Part shown: in pieces, positions 35,606-44,850 of the stretch
How the letters are laid out: each line of letters starts with the position of its first letter
Numbering within the stretch: position 1 is the first letter of the stretch
From: Paenibacillus sp. R14(2021)
GTDB taxonomy: Bacteria; Bacillota; Bacilli; Paenibacillales; Paenibacillaceae
Direction of reading: 5' to 3'
Length of the DNA stretch: 64,000 nucleotides
Assembly: GCF_019431355.1 (NCBI RefSeq)
Contig: NZ_CP080269.1
Location: 1,116,001 to 1,180,000, forward strand
Notes under the pieces: generated by a model
Databases searched by the model: none
Seen by the model: only the letters and a program-made list of their open reading frames with translations
What the model was told of the DNA's origin: nothing
Program-made: the position numbers and the translations under genes

Positions 35606-36619
35606 CTATTCGAATTTCAAAACGACGTTGCCTTTTTTCCCAGGCGCAGTAACAGCTTCCACGGCATGCTTGATATCGGATAGATCGAGTTCCTTATAGC
35701 TTGAGAACATGGGCTTCGAATTGCTTCCCACCTCGATGGCGGCTTTCATGTCTTGCATCCGCTCATCTGCCGTCGTATCTTCTTGCCAAGTCATGATCGT
35801 TGCCCCGACCAGTGTAAGCGACTTTACCGTTAAAGCGGTCATGTCTGACGGTCCACTCGCCAAGGATCCATAGGAAACGATGCGGCCTTTGACGGCCAAC
35901 AGGCCGAATAGTCCGGTTAGCATGTCGCCGCCGACCCCGTCAACCGCCAGCACGATGTCTTCTCCGGCTGCTTTGCGGACCTCAGCCTGCCAGCCATCCA
36001 CGTCGGTTGCGATCACGTTTCCGCCAGGCAGCTCCCTTTCCAAATGTTCGCCTGAATGGGTGGAGCGTACAAGGCGAATGGGGTCGATTCCCTGCTGAAG
36101 GGCAAAGTAAGTGATCATTTTGGCCACAGAAGATGATGCGCCGGTCTGAATCAGCCGCCTCGGGCGCGGCTCTAGTTCACGCAAGCCCGCTCGAAGCACA
36201 TGCCGGGCTGTGATGGTATTGATGAGCAGCTGGGTCGCGATTACGTCCGAAATCTCATCGGGCAATGCCACCAAAGCCTGGGCAGGTACAGCTACATAGC
36301 TCTGCCATGCTCCCGGGTAGAAGAACGCCACGCGCATGCCCATCGTCAAACCGGTTCCATCCAGTGCTCCCTGCGCGGCATCCTCGATGACTCCTGCCGC
36401 CTCGAGGCCAGGCACCCGACCTTCGGGCAGCTTTTCCGACGAATCGGAGTACTTTGTGGCAATCAGCTGGAGATCACCTGGATGAATCACGCTCCTTGTG
36501 ATCCTGACCAGCACCTCGCCTTCGACAAGTGGTTGGTCAAAAGTCGCGGACTCCACCTCAAGAACCTCTTGAGGATCGCCGAAGCGATACTGGATGATGC
36601 GTCTTCCTATGCGTGCCAT
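35606..36619 (-). CDS. Zinc-type/quinone oxidoreductase-like alcohol dehydrogenase (MDR family)
   Basis: 337 aa medium-chain dehydrogenase/reductase. The catalytic GroES-like domain (IHPGDLQLIATKY, RVPGLEAAGVIED, MRVAFFYPGAWQSYVAVPAQ) and a Rossmann domain (QTGASSSVAKMITYFALQQG, AVDGVGGDMLTGLFGLLAVK) are present. No catalytic or structural zinc Cys cluster is visible, so it belongs to the enoyl-reductase/quinone-reductase branch that uses NADPH on C=C bonds. Monocistronic with terminator. Neighbouring F420-type reductase-like and OYE genes make this a small cluster of redox enzymes. Substrate unknown. Confidence 0.88.
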   Translation of the reverse strand: MARIGRRIIQYRFGDPQEVLEVESATFDQPLVEGEVLVRITRSVIHPGDLQLIATKYSDSSEKLPEGRVPGLEAAGVIEDAAQGALDGTGLTMGMRVAFFYPGAWQSYVAVPAQALVALPDEISDVIATQLLINTITARHVLRAGLRELEPRPRRLIQTGASSSVAKMITYFALQQGIDPIRLVRSTHSGEHLERELPGGNVIATDVDGWQAEVRKAAGEDIVLAVDGVGGDMLTGLFGLLAVKGRIVSYGSLASGPSDMTALTVKSLTLVGATIMTWQEDTTADERMQDMKAAIEVGSNSKPMFSSYKELDLSDIKHAVEAVTAPGKKGNVVLKFE

Positions 36620-36763
36620 ATTTCATCCTCCTTGACTATAGGGATAGGAAAGCAACGAATCTGCTATTTCCATCCCTTTATTTACATTTTTAATCTTTAG
36701 TTAATCTCGATTCAGATATCAATTAAAGATCTCCGGATAGCATATCAACCCTTAAATGTTGCT

Positions 36764-37366
36764 TCAGACGCAGAATTTCTCCAAGAAATTCAAATTCAAC
36801 CCAGCAAGAGGACCGCCTATTTGCTGAAGACTACCGCCTTGGCTTAAGGGGCCGAGATCAATGCATGCAAAACCAATTCCCTCCCAGATTTCTTGGAAAA
36901 CTTGTTTTGTCGGGCTGTCGTCTCCAGATACGAAAAGGACCGTCTTCGGCTTCTTTTCCGTATAATCCTGAATCCATTGCATCGGAACGGTGTTGAAAGC
37001 TTTGATTACACGAGCGCCCGGAGCATATTGCGCTACGATTTCACTGGAATTCACTTCTGACAAGTCACCAAGGGAATCCATATTGTCAAAACGGTTGGTA
37101 GCATCAATAAGAACCCGGCCTGTCCAATCAGGAACCATCGACAAAGCTGCAGGAACTTGCGACCACGCTACGCTCAAAATGACGTAGTCCTGCTCAGCTG
37201 CTTCTGATGGCGTTCCAGATTTCGCGCCAGCACCGAGCGAACTTACCAGCTCCGACAACGTTTCGGGACCACGGCTATTACTCAGCATGACTTCGTGGCC
37301 GTGCAGCAACAGATGCTTCGCCAGCGTTTGAGCAACGACTCCTGCTCCAATAAAGCCAAATTTCAT
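36764..37366 (-). CDS. NADP oxidoreductase, coenzyme F420-dependent type (NAD_F420-like)
   Basis: 200 aa Rossmann protein. KFGFIGAGVVAQTLAKHLLL at the N terminus binds NADP; SNSRGPETL supplies the 2'-phosphate-binding Arg region; VIKAFNTVPMQWI matches family members that resemble F420:NADPH reductases and STEAP domains. Bacilli generally lack F420, so a flavin or other NADPH-linked role is more likely. ATG 37366 with GGAGG 6 nt upstream. The upstream hairpin at 37450-37491 isolates it from the OYE gene. Confidence 0.85.
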   Translation of the reverse strand: MKFGFIGAGVVAQTLAKHLLLHGHEVMLSNSRGPETLSELVSSLGAGAKSGTPSEAAEQDYVILSVAWSQVPAALSMVPDWTGRVLIDATNRFDNMDSLGDLSEVNSSEIVAQYAPGARVIKAFNTVPMQWIQDYTEKKPKTVLFVSGDDSPTKQVFQEIWEGIGFACIDLGPLSQGGSLQQIGGPLAGLNLNFLEKFCV

Positions 37367-37449
37367 TACGCACCTCCGGGTATTATCTATTTATTTTATC
37401 GAGTCGTAACGAAATCGTTACTGTTACAATATCGTTTAAAAAAGGCAGC

Positions 37450-37491
37450 AAACAACAAAAACACGACCCATAGGCCGTGTTTTTGTTGTTT
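37450..37491. terminator. Terminator after the OYE gene
   Basis: AAACAACAAAAACACG and CGTGTTTTTGTTGTTT are perfect 16-bp arms. Located between two minus-strand genes, so it ends the OYE transcript and insulates the F420-type gene. The remaining gap (37492-37632) shows nothing. Confidence 0.85.
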
Positions 37492-37632
37492 GGGTAACCC
37501 GGCGGTCATCACTTGGACAGTGAGACCTGCCTTTCGGCCAGTTTTGTCTTTATCTTTATTTAATTTTCACGAAATCTATTTTGTACAAATCCTCATATTA
37601 GTCTCGTTATTGTTCTTCAATAAGGATATTCT

Positions 37633-38739
37633 TTACTCCGCATGCCCATATAATTCTTGGTCTTTTAGACTAGGTGTAGGACCCAAAATATTCTCTAAAG
37701 ATGATTCCAACGGAAGACCCTTCTCTGCTTTGACCACCCAGTCATGATTAGCTAGTGCGGCTTTTCCTAGTGAAATCAAATCTGAACCTGCTTCCAGCGC
37801 CCTTTCGGCATCCTCTGGCTGATCCAGTTGCCCATTAGCAATAATAGTCGTATTTCCATATTTTTTCGCTAATTCAACTAGTGTCGAACCACTATCCCCG
37901 AAGGCCGGTGCATGGGCATTATATTCAGTGATGTGGATATAATCGGGCTTTTCTGCGCCAATGGCTTCGAAAATGATTCGGGCGTCTTCTTCACCGTTTG
38001 CCCACTTGTGCACAAAGTAATTGGCTTTAGCCTGCGATATTCGAACGCCGACAACAATACGTTGACCCACTTTTTCCTTGACGGCTCTAATAATTTCGGT
38101 TGTAAAACGTACACGGTTCTCAGTTGATCCGCCATATTCATCTTGACGTAGATTTGTGAAATCTGTCAAAAATTCGTCCAATAAATAACCGGCTGCCGCG
38201 TGAATCTCTACCCCGTCGAACCCTGCTTGTTCAGCTCTTAAAGCTGCTTCCGCAAAACTGGCTATGATAGCTTTGATTTCTTCTCGTGTAAGTTCCTTCG
38301 GCGTTAAATACTCGCCGCCATCACCTCCAAATGCTGGTGATTGCTCACCAAATGGCTTCACAGCCGAAGGAGCCACTGTCCCTTCTTTATAAATATTACC
38401 TATAGCGAGAGCACCAGCATGGGCAATTTGCAATATAATTTTACCACCCTTAGCATGAACAGCTTCAGTTACTTGTTTCCAAGCTCCGACATGCTCAACA
38501 TTTGCGATTCCTGGTTGAAAACTATATCCTTGACTGTATTCTTCATCTGGGTATGTTCCTTCGGTAATCACAAGACCAAATCCACCCGCAGCATAGCTTT
38601 GATAATATCGCGCCATTCTATCGTTTGCATTTCCATTCTTTTCGGCAGAAGTGCGAGTCATCGGGGCAACTACTGCTCGGTTTTTCAAGGTAAGACTTCC
38701 TAGATTATATGTGGAAAGAAGTTTTTTAGGCGTTGTCAT
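37633..38739 (-). CDS. Old yellow enzyme family alkene reductase
   Basis: 368 aa FMN-dependent ene-reductase. NRAVVAPMTRTSAEKNGNAN, YYQSYAAGGFGLVITEGTY, QIAHAGALA, GFDGVEIHAAAGYLLDEFLT, NLRQDEYGGSTENRVRF and the C-terminal LGKAALANHDWV give the family fold. The usual substrate pair His-x-x-Asn/His (HGANGYL in NemA, HAAHGYL in YqjM) is here HAAAGYL, so the second ligand is Ala. Activity may be altered. The gene is AT-richer than most of the window, as is its divergent TetR neighbour. Expected role: detoxification of unsaturated carbonyls, nitro compounds or maleimides. Confidence 0.9.
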   Translation of the reverse strand: MTTPKKLLSTYNLGSLTLKNRAVVAPMTRTSAEKNGNANDRMARYYQSYAAGGFGLVITEGTYPDEEYSQGYSFQPGIANVEHVGAWKQVTEAVHAKGGKIILQIAHAGALAIGNIYKEGTVAPSAVKPFGEQSPAFGGDGGEYLTPKELTREEIKAIIASFAEAALRAEQAGFDGVEIHAAAGYLLDEFLTDFTNLRQDEYGGSTENRVRFTTEIIRAVKEKVGQRIVVGVRISQAKANYFVHKWANGEEDARIIFEAIGAEKPDYIHITEYNAHAPAFGDSGSTLVELAKKYGNTTIIANGQLDQPEDAERALEAGSDLISLGKAALANHDWVVKAEKGLPLESSLENILGPTPSLKDQELYGHAE

Positions 38740-38926
38740 GAAAAGTATCTCCTCTTATGTCAAAAAGTTATTTTTCCCCAAAAGTCATTAAGTCTCTAAG
38801 GTCTACGGCTCGACAATGTTTTCTCCAGTGGATTATTAATAATCTGTTCCTACGTTCAAGGACTTATACAAGAATAAATGAATTTGCTCCTGTAGTACCG
38901 GTACCGGATGCGTACCTAGAATATCA

Positions 38927-38950
38927 ATTATTGACGGTTTAGTCAATAAT
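38927..38950. promoter_or_regulatory. Candidate TetR operator in the OYE/tetR gap
   Basis: ATTATTGAC, spacer GGTTTA, GTCAATAAT: perfect 9-bp arms of TetR-operator size. It lies about 190 nt upstream of the OYE start and 160 nt upstream of tetR, in the 370-nt divergent gap. Confidence 0.6.
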
Positions 38951-39110
38951 CAATTTACCTCTTTAATTTGCACAGTAAACTCATTCGTATCCTCTAGGAA
39001 AAACAGAAATTCCGAATTCATGACTTTATGGAATCATCCTTTTCAGGCAGATCTTTGCAATCAATTTAGCGTGTATTGTCTTTATAGCTCGTAAAAGATA
39101 CAATGTGCAT

Positions 39111-39701
39111 ATGAGCAGACCAAGAGAATTTGATTTTGATAAAGTGCTTCACCAATTGATGTTGACCTTCTGGACCAAAGGGTATAAGGGTACTTCTTTG
39201 GAAGATTTGATAGCTGCCAGCAAATTAAAAAAACAGAGTCTTTATGGAGCTTACGGTGATAAACATACTTTGTTTTTGAAAACACTTCAGCTCTATAGAA
39301 TTCAAACCCTTGAACAAATGCGTGAGTTATTAAACCGAGAGGATTCAGCTGCGAAAGCATTAGAATTATGGAAATCATCTCTCCTTACTCCAAGTGACTG
39401 CTATCCCAAAGGATGTTTTATTGTAAACGTAGCTCTGGAATTTGGAACAGATGATTTAGAGGTAAAGACTGAAATTGAAGCGATGTTTAAGGAATCTGAG
39501 AATTTATTGGAGGAAGTTATTGTTCGTGGTCAGATACAAAATGAGATTAGTAAAAATTTCCCAGCAAGTATAATAGCGAAGAGTTTAGCAAATACACAAC
39601 ACGGTCTCCGAATATTAGTGAAAGCTGGAGAAGAAAATCAAAAAATCAAAGATCTTCTAGACTATGCTATAAACTCTATTCTCATTGTCTCCCCTAATTG
39701 A
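39111..39701 (+). CDS. TetR/AcrR family transcriptional regulator
   Basis: 196 aa. MSRPREFDFDKVLHQLMLTF, then TSLEDLIAASKLKKQSLYGA and YGDKHTLFLKTL give the HTH. The C domain has CYPKGCFIVNVALEFG, typical of a TetR subgroup whose Cys residues sense electrophiles (NemR-like; inference). ATG 39111 is preceded by in-frame GTG at 39105; neither has a clear ribosome site. Divergent from the OYE gene, the likely target, with a palindrome in between. Ends with a strong terminator. Confidence 0.88.
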   Translation: MSRPREFDFDKVLHQLMLTFWTKGYKGTSLEDLIAASKLKKQSLYGAYGDKHTLFLKTLQLYRIQTLEQMRELLNREDSAAKALELWKSSLLTPSDCYPKGCFIVNVALEFGTDDLEVKTEIEAMFKESENLLEEVIVRGQIQNEISKNFPASIIAKSLANTQHGLRILVKAGEENQKIKDLLDYAINSILIVSPN

Positions 39702-39740
39702 CGTATGAAATGCATAATCAGACTGCTTGAGTATTAATTT

Positions 39741-39784
39741 AAGGTAAGCGGCCGATCTCGTTAAGATCAGCCGCTTACCTTTTT
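39741..39784 (+). terminator. Terminator of the tetR gene
   Basis: AAGGTAAGCGG (39741-39751) and CCGCTTACCTT (39771-39781) arms, inner GATCT/AGATC, then TTTTT. Confidence 0.92.
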
Positions 39785-39917
39785 TATTGCCTCTCGCCTG
39801 GCTTCGTTGTCATCAGGCTATGTACTTGAGCATTCGCTTGTATAGTTGTACTAGGTATTGGCATGTTAATTGTATTGGATGGACTAGAGAGCTATACCTC
39901 AGAAGTAGCATCAATCG

Positions 39918-40797
39918 TCATAGGTTGTGTGGAAAAAATCGAACTACTAAATCCTTATTAAGGTGACCTGGAACCTCGCCATGATATAGAATAGCTGTCT
40001 CAGTTGATTTTAAATATTTAGTTGCAAATATTCCGTTACGATCTATATATCCCCAAAGCTTTCCTAACCTAATTTGGGCGATCCCTCCTCCAAACGGCTC
40101 AGCGTCTTTATAAATAGGATCAATAACGACTACCCCATCATAATTCATGAAACCATATTTACCATTCCGCTGAAAAACAGCTAACCCTTCAGAAAAATGA
40201 TCTACATATTTATACTTCAAAGGAATTTTAATGTCTCCATTCTTGTTAATAAAACCACACTTACCGTTTAATTCGACTATTGCCAATCCTTCAAAGAATA
40301 TATTTGCTTTATCCCATTCATTGCTGATAATAAGATTATTGCACTTGTCGATGTAGCCATACTTTTTTCCATATGGTTTTGCTGGAGCTAGATCATTATG
40401 AAAAGTTCCTAAACGTTCATATTCGTAAGGGATTATAACATCACCATTTGAATCTATAACCCCATAACCTGAAGTCGTTGAGACAACTGCCGTACCACTA
40501 GAAAACCCTGACGCCCGCAAATATGTAGGAGGAATTAAAAAGTTCCGTCTATCTTTAGATATGCAAATTTATCTTCTTTAGTAACTAAAGCTACCCCTTC
40601 AACAAAACCGCTGGTTGCTGTAATAGCTAGGTTTGAAATTACTCTATTATTCTATCAATCATAAGGAAATGCCCAGCACTAGATACTATTGCTCTATTGT
40701 TATAAAACATTGTCGCATCTTCATAAATGGGATCAATTATTACTTGATTATGTTCGTCAATAAAACCAAAAAGTGATGTCAAATTAACACTCCTCAT
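39918..40797 (-). pseudogene. WG-repeat protein, broken by two frameshifts
   Basis: The 3' part (39918-40520) is an intact frame of 200 codons with tandem WG repeats (GYGVIDSNGDVIIPYEYERL, KYGYIDKCNNLIISNEWDKA, KCGFINKNGDIKIPLKYKYV, KYGFMNYDGVVVIDPIYKDA, LWGYIDRNGIF). Upstream, the reading continues in other frames: GFIDEHNQVIIDPIYEDA at about 40715-40770, then VISNLAITATSGFVEGVALV. One base lost in an A run near 40650 and one in a T run near 40544 restore a single frame. A TTG at 40782 after GATGAGGAG, or ATG 40797, would be the start. AT-rich. A sequencing error in two homopolymers is an alternative to true decay. Confidence 0.8.
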
Positions 40798-41130
40798 CAA
40801 GTGAGTATTTTCTCGAAACCCGCGCCACCATTTAGTAAACTTTGCATGATCTACTTTTGTAAGTGGGACTAAGTTGTCTGGCGATGTATTTTAATCATTA
40901 TAATCGTTGTCTCTCCGGTATTGTCGAAGGAGGTTATGTTGAATTTCTGTGCCTTTCCAATCGTCATTAACAATATTACCAGGATATTATATATACCATT
41001 TTATGTATTTTATTCAATCGCAATCTTTCAAAATCTGTTCTGTTGCTTTTTTGAAATCACACAAGCCTACCCTTTTTTACGGAATAGGCTCGGGAAAGCT
41101 ATCAAGTTCTTATCACCCGACATCAATTCA
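40798..41130 (-). pseudogene. Decayed coding remnant upstream of the WG-repeat gene (possibly HNH-like)
   Basis: On the minus strand, in the frame that leads into the WG-repeat sequence, readable segments are separated by three stops: DFKKATEQILKDCD*, then *YPGNIVNDDWKGTEIQHN and LLRQYRRDNDYND*, then NTSPDNLVPLTKVDHAKFTK followed by WWRGFRENTH. The last resembles the C-terminal part of HNH nuclease domains (N-x-DNLVPLT-x3-HAKF-x-WW). A decayed nuclease/toxin gene next to its partner is a speculation. The region has no other explanation and no intact gene. Confidence 0.4.
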
Positions 41131-41255
41131 ACACACGCCTATTAAAGGTTTCAGGCAGCTCTGCCAATTATTGAGGATAGGTATTGGTACCGCGATTGAT
41201 TACGATAGAAGGATGAGATTTATACGATTAGAATCAAGAAAGAGAGAACCATGCT

Positions 41256-42887
41256 ATGAAGTACAACGCTGCCCTTAGACGAGCGCTTATTGCGCTTAGT
41301 CTGATCCTCAGCGCCGCCTCCTTTGCCATCACGCCTTATCCTGCATCTGCTGCGGAAGCAGTTCAACTTCCATATGACGATTTGAAGAACAATTTCGCAA
41401 CGGAAGCGATTCTTAATATGTCGAGCCTTAAGTTCATTACAGGTACGGGAGTACGACGTTTCGAACCTTATAAAGCGATCACGCGCGCCGAATTTGTGAC
41501 GATGATCGAACGTTTGATTGGAATCAAGCCGGTATCCAGCGCAATTCCTACGTTCACCGATGTTCCCAAGACGACATGGTTCTACGAATGGGTGCAGCCC
41601 GCGATTCAATTGAACCTGGCACAAGGCACCTCTCCCGCTCTGTTCGAGCCGAACCGCTCGGTTACGCGTCAAGAAGCTGCAGTCATTCTCACACGCGCGC
41701 TGAAGCAGCGGCTAGAGAGCGATCCTAGTGATCGGGACGCCATCTATGAGGATCAAGACCTTATCGACGATTGGGCGCTTCCGTCTATCTATCGCATGTA
41801 CGATTTGGGACTGATGAGCGGCGAAGACGGCAGCTTCCGTCCATCGGATTCGATGACCAGGCAAGAAGCAGCCGTACTGATGAACCGAACATGGACGCAT
41901 CCGGGCTGGTCGGAACAGATCAAGGCGGCGCCGCAAGCCAAGATCCAGCTCGGCTGGCAGTATGGACAGACCACCAAGCAGTTCGAACAGCAAGCCGTGC
42001 AGGCAGGTGTGAACACCTTATCGCCGCGATGGTACTTCATTGGGAAGAAAGGAGCGTTCGAAGATCAATCGGATACCTCGCTTGTCGCGTGGGCGCATAA
42101 GCAGGGCAAGAAGGTATGGGCGATGGTCGGCAATCATTCCGATCAAGAGATGACCCACCTCATGTTGATCAGTGCGGTTAAGCGCCAGACCTTGATTAAG
42201 GAGCTGACGGATCGCGTACGGAAATATAATATCGACGGCATTAATATCGACTTCGAGAATATGATGCCCCAAGACCGGCATTCATTCACGGCTTTCATTG
42301 CGGCCTTGAAGCAAGAATTAGCGCGTGTTCCTGCTGTATTATCCGTTAACGCCTCTCCCGATCTCGGAACGGATTGGACGGAAGTTTTCGACTATGCCGC
42401 ATTAGCAAAATACGCCGATTATCTCCTTCTCATGGGCTATGACGAGCATTGGGGCGGCGACCCCGTGGCCGGCTCGGTCTCTTCCCTCCCTTGGTTGAAG
42501 CAAGGAATCGAGACGCTGCTGAAACAGGTGCCAGCCGAGCAGGTCATTCTGGCGTTGCCGATGTATACGCGCAATTGGCGCGTATACAGCAATGGAACAA
42601 CGCAATCCGAAGTATTGGATCTGCCGCAGCAGAACCGTCTTGTGCTGGCCAAACAAATCAAGACAACTTGGGACGATCAACTCGGCCAGTATTATGCAGC
42701 CTACAAGGATCGGTCGACATTGAATTGGATCTGGCTCGAGGACGGACGTTCGATCGCGTTGAAAGTCAGTCTCGGCGAGTCGTATTCCCTTGCCGGTTAC
42801 GGCTATTGGTATCTAGGAGGCGCAAGCGTCGATATCTGGTCCAGCATCCGCAATGTGATGCGAGTGCAAGCCTATCATTTCACTTAA
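41256..42887 (+). CDS. S-layer-homology, GH18-domain cell-wall protein
   Basis: 543 aa secreted protein. Signal peptide about 1-33 (cut near SAAEA). Three SLH domains follow (about 38-90, 97-150, 160-215; each ends in ITRAEFVTMIERL-, VTRQEAAVILTRAL-, MTRQEAAVLMNRTW-type sequence), which anchor it to secondary cell-wall polymer. A GH18 barrel covers about 225-543: DGINIDFEN contains catalytic Glu334, and LLLMGYDEHW and LALPMYTRNW are family strands. Related proteins are spore-cortex or peptidoglycan-active N-acetylglucosaminidases (YaaH/SleL type) or chitinases. ATG 41256 follows AAGAGAGAACC. Not in an operon. Confidence 0.92.
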   Translation: MKYNAALRRALIALSLILSAASFAITPYPASAAEAVQLPYDDLKNNFATEAILNMSSLKFITGTGVRRFEPYKAITRAEFVTMIERLIGIKPVSSAIPTFTDVPKTTWFYEWVQPAIQLNLAQGTSPALFEPNRSVTRQEAAVILTRALKQRLESDPSDRDAIYEDQDLIDDWALPSIYRMYDLGLMSGEDGSFRPSDSMTRQEAAVLMNRTWTHPGWSEQIKAAPQAKIQLGWQYGQTTKQFEQQAVQAGVNTLSPRWYFIGKKGAFEDQSDTSLVAWAHKQGKKVWAMVGNHSDQEMTHLMLISAVKRQTLIKELTDRVRKYNIDGINIDFENMMPQDRHSFTAFIAALKQELARVPAVLSVNASPDLGTDWTEVFDYAALAKYADYLLLMGYDEHWGGDPVAGSVSSLPWLKQGIETLLKQVPAEQVILALPMYTRNWRVYSNGTTQSEVLDLPQQNRLVLAKQIKTTWDDQLGQYYAAYKDRSTLNWIWLEDGRSIALKVSLGESYSLAGYGYWYLGGASVDIWSSIRNVMRVQAYHFT

Positions 42888-43062
42888 TTCGCAGATGTCG
42901 GAATAAGACCGTCATCGTCTTTGCTTTCATTTATTTGAAATCCTATGCACGCCTTCCCTCTTCGCTCAGCTAGGCACTCATGGAATAGTTTAAGGCTGAT
43001 CGGCCACACTACATTCAACCTATTTCCAGTACGGATTGACTAAAATTCGGAATTTGTTAAAA

Positions 43063-43082
43063 AAATATGTCGAAATATGTCG
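43063..43082 (+). repeat. Tandem 10-bp repeat upstream of the uracil permease gene
   Basis: AAATATGTCG occurs twice head to tail, 51 nt before the permease start. A regulator site is possible; no pyrimidine attenuator hairpin is seen in the leader. Confidence 0.5.
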
Positions 43083-43132
43083 CATTCATGATAAAATAAC
43101 GTTCGGGAAGTTAAAAAAAGGAGGATCCATCC

Positions 43133-44398
43133 GTGTCACGCATCATTCAAGTTGAAGAACGTCCATCCATTGGAGCAAGCATTCCGCTCAGTTTGCAGCA
43201 TTTGTTTGCCATGTTCGGCTCCACCGTACTGGTCCCTATTCTATTCAAGGTAGATCCGGCAACGATCCTGCTCATGAACGGGATCGGCACATTGCTCTAT
43301 ATCTTGATGACGAAAGGGAAAATCCCGGCATTCCTCGGCTCAAGCTTCGCCTTCCTCTCTCCGGTATTCATTGTCATCGGATCCAAAGGCTACAATGCTG
43401 CGCTTGGCGGCTTCTTGATCGTTGGGTTGATTTTCACCATTGTTGCGCTTCTTATTAAAGCCGTAGGAACCAAATGGATCGATGTCGTATTTCCACCTGC
43501 CGCAATGGGAGCAATCGTCGCCGTAATCGGGTTGGAATTGGTTCCAACCGCTGCCGGAATGGCCGGATTGATCGCACCTGGCGGAGCTGCCGATTGGTCA
43601 CCCAATTCCACCGAATTAATTGTTTCGCTGGCAACCTTCTTAGTTGGGGTTATCGGCACTGTGGCTTTTCGCGGGATATTGAAGGTGATTCCGATCTTGG
43701 TCGCCATTATTGTGGGCTACGTGTTATCTTCCATGCTTGGATTGGTACATATCGCGGATACTTGGCAAGCTGCCAAATGGATTCGTATGCCAACCTTCTA
43801 CAAACCGGAGTTTGATTGGTCCAGCATTCTGATCATCGCGCCTGCCGCGCTAGTCGTTATTGCCGAGCATATCGGTCACTTGATCGTTACCGGAAATATG
43901 GTCGAACGGGATCTCTCCAAAGAACCGGGTCTCAGCCGATCCTTGCTCGGGAACGGTATCTCCACTATGTTGTCCTCGCTGGTCGGCTCAACGCCGAATA
44001 CGACTTATGGGGAAAACATCGGTGTTATGGCTATTAGCCGCGTCTACTCGGTATGGGTGATCGGCGGCGCAGCCGTCTTTGCCATCATTCTGTCCTTCGT
44101 CGGCAAAATCGCAGCACTTATTCAAACGATTCCTACACCGGTCATGGGCGGCGTCTCCTTGCTTCTATTCGGTGTTATCGCGGCTTCGGGCATTCGGATG
44201 CTCGTGGAAACGAAAGTCGATTATGCCAAGCCGGCTAACCTGATTCTGACAACGGTCGTTCTTGTCATCGGACTAAGCGGTATGGCGCTCAAATGGGGTC
44301 ACATCGAGCTGAAAGGAATGGCGCTCGCGACCATAGTTTCCATCCTGTTGAGCTTGTTCTTCAAGCTGCTTGAGGTATTTAAGCTATCTAATGATTAA
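43133..44398 (+). CDS. Uracil/nucleobase:cation symporter (UraA/PyrP family)
   Basis: 421 aa NCS2 permease with 12-14 membrane segments. SLQHLFAMFGSTVLVPILFK at the N terminus, FLGSSFAFLSP, VVIAEHIGHLIVTGNMVERD with the substrate-site Glu, and GSTPNTTYGENIGVMAISRV (Glu in YGEN) match uracil permeases. It starts with GTG at 43133 after AAGGAGG 8 nt upstream. Monocistronic with a strong terminator. Uracil uptake is likely; xanthine-type permeases have different TM10 sequence. Confidence 0.93.
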   Translation: MSRIIQVEERPSIGASIPLSLQHLFAMFGSTVLVPILFKVDPATILLMNGIGTLLYILMTKGKIPAFLGSSFAFLSPVFIVIGSKGYNAALGGFLIVGLIFTIVALLIKAVGTKWIDVVFPPAAMGAIVAVIGLELVPTAAGMAGLIAPGGAADWSPNSTELIVSLATFLVGVIGTVAFRGILKVIPILVAIIVGYVLSSMLGLVHIADTWQAAKWIRMPTFYKPEFDWSSILIIAPAALVVIAEHIGHLIVTGNMVERDLSKEPGLSRSLLGNGISTMLSSLVGSTPNTTYGENIGVMAISRVYSVWVIGGAAVFAIILSFVGKIAALIQTIPTPVMGGVSLLLFGVIAASGIRMLVETKVDYAKPANLILTTVVLVIGLSGMALKWGHIELKGMALATIVSILLSLFFKLLEVFKLSND

Positions 44399-44412
44399 TG
44401 AGATTAATATAT

Positions 44413-44455
44413 AAATGGCGCCACAAGAATAAGACCTTGTGACGCCATTTTTTTG
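44413..44455 (+). terminator. Terminator of the uracil permease gene
   Basis: AAATGGCG(C)CACAAG and CTTGTG(A)CGCCATTT pair with one mismatch, followed by TTTTTTG. Confidence 0.92.
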
Positions 44456-44484
44456 TTTTCATCATTATATAGAAGCGGATCTAA

Positions 44485-44850
44485 TTACGGATGGTCGATG
44501 AAAATGTACAACGTTTGAATAAGATCTCCATTCATGATAAACACATCTTCCCCAGTTATTGCATCTGGTTGGTCCAACGGTCCGAAGCTCCATGTGAGCT
44601 TTACAATATTATGATGCTCGTCCTGCTGCCTCTTCGTAAAGACAAACCCGGGAAACTTCGATTGCACCTCATCAATTAATCCCATGAGCGCATCATGTCC
44701 ACGAAAGACATCTGCATAGTTAGGATCGAACACTTCGCACGTTTCGGCATACAACTCGTCGATAGCTTGTTTTCTCTTCTGACGGTCGGTTTCACTCCAT
44801 ATTTCCAAATGCTTCTTCATGCGTGCTTCAGAATCCTTCAACCTTCCCAT
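44485..44850 (-). CDS. SnoaL-like/NTF2-like domain protein
   Basis: About 121 aa from ATG 44850 (or 111 aa from ATG 44820, MKKHLEIWSE, which has a more typical family start). HLEIWSETDRQKRKQAIDEL, YAETCEVFDPNYADVFRGHD and DEHHNIVKLTWSFGPLDQPD fit the small NTF2-like fold of SnoaL/steroid-isomerase-like proteins. Ligand unknown. The upstream region (44939-44970) holds the same element as the HxlR locus at 27.8 kb, so it is probably controlled by an HxlR regulator, likely the one encoded at 45141-45488. Confidence 0.75.
   Translation of the reverse strand: MGRLKDSEARMKKHLEIWSETDRQKRKQAIDELYAETCEVFDPNYADVFRGHDALMGLIDEVQSKFPGFVFTKRQQDEHHNIVKLTWSFGPLDQPDAITGEDVFIMNGDLIQTLYIFIDHP

Noticed and set aside
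35417-35683. 88-codon plus-strand frame
   Set aside because: It runs across the terminator at 35557-35596 and into the antisense of an enzyme gene; no ribosome site.
40921-41145. 74-codon plus-strand hydrophobic frame after an AAGGAGG sequence
   Set aside because: The ribosome site is only 2 nt from ATG, no family is recognised, and the minus strand reads as decayed coding sequence over the same span.
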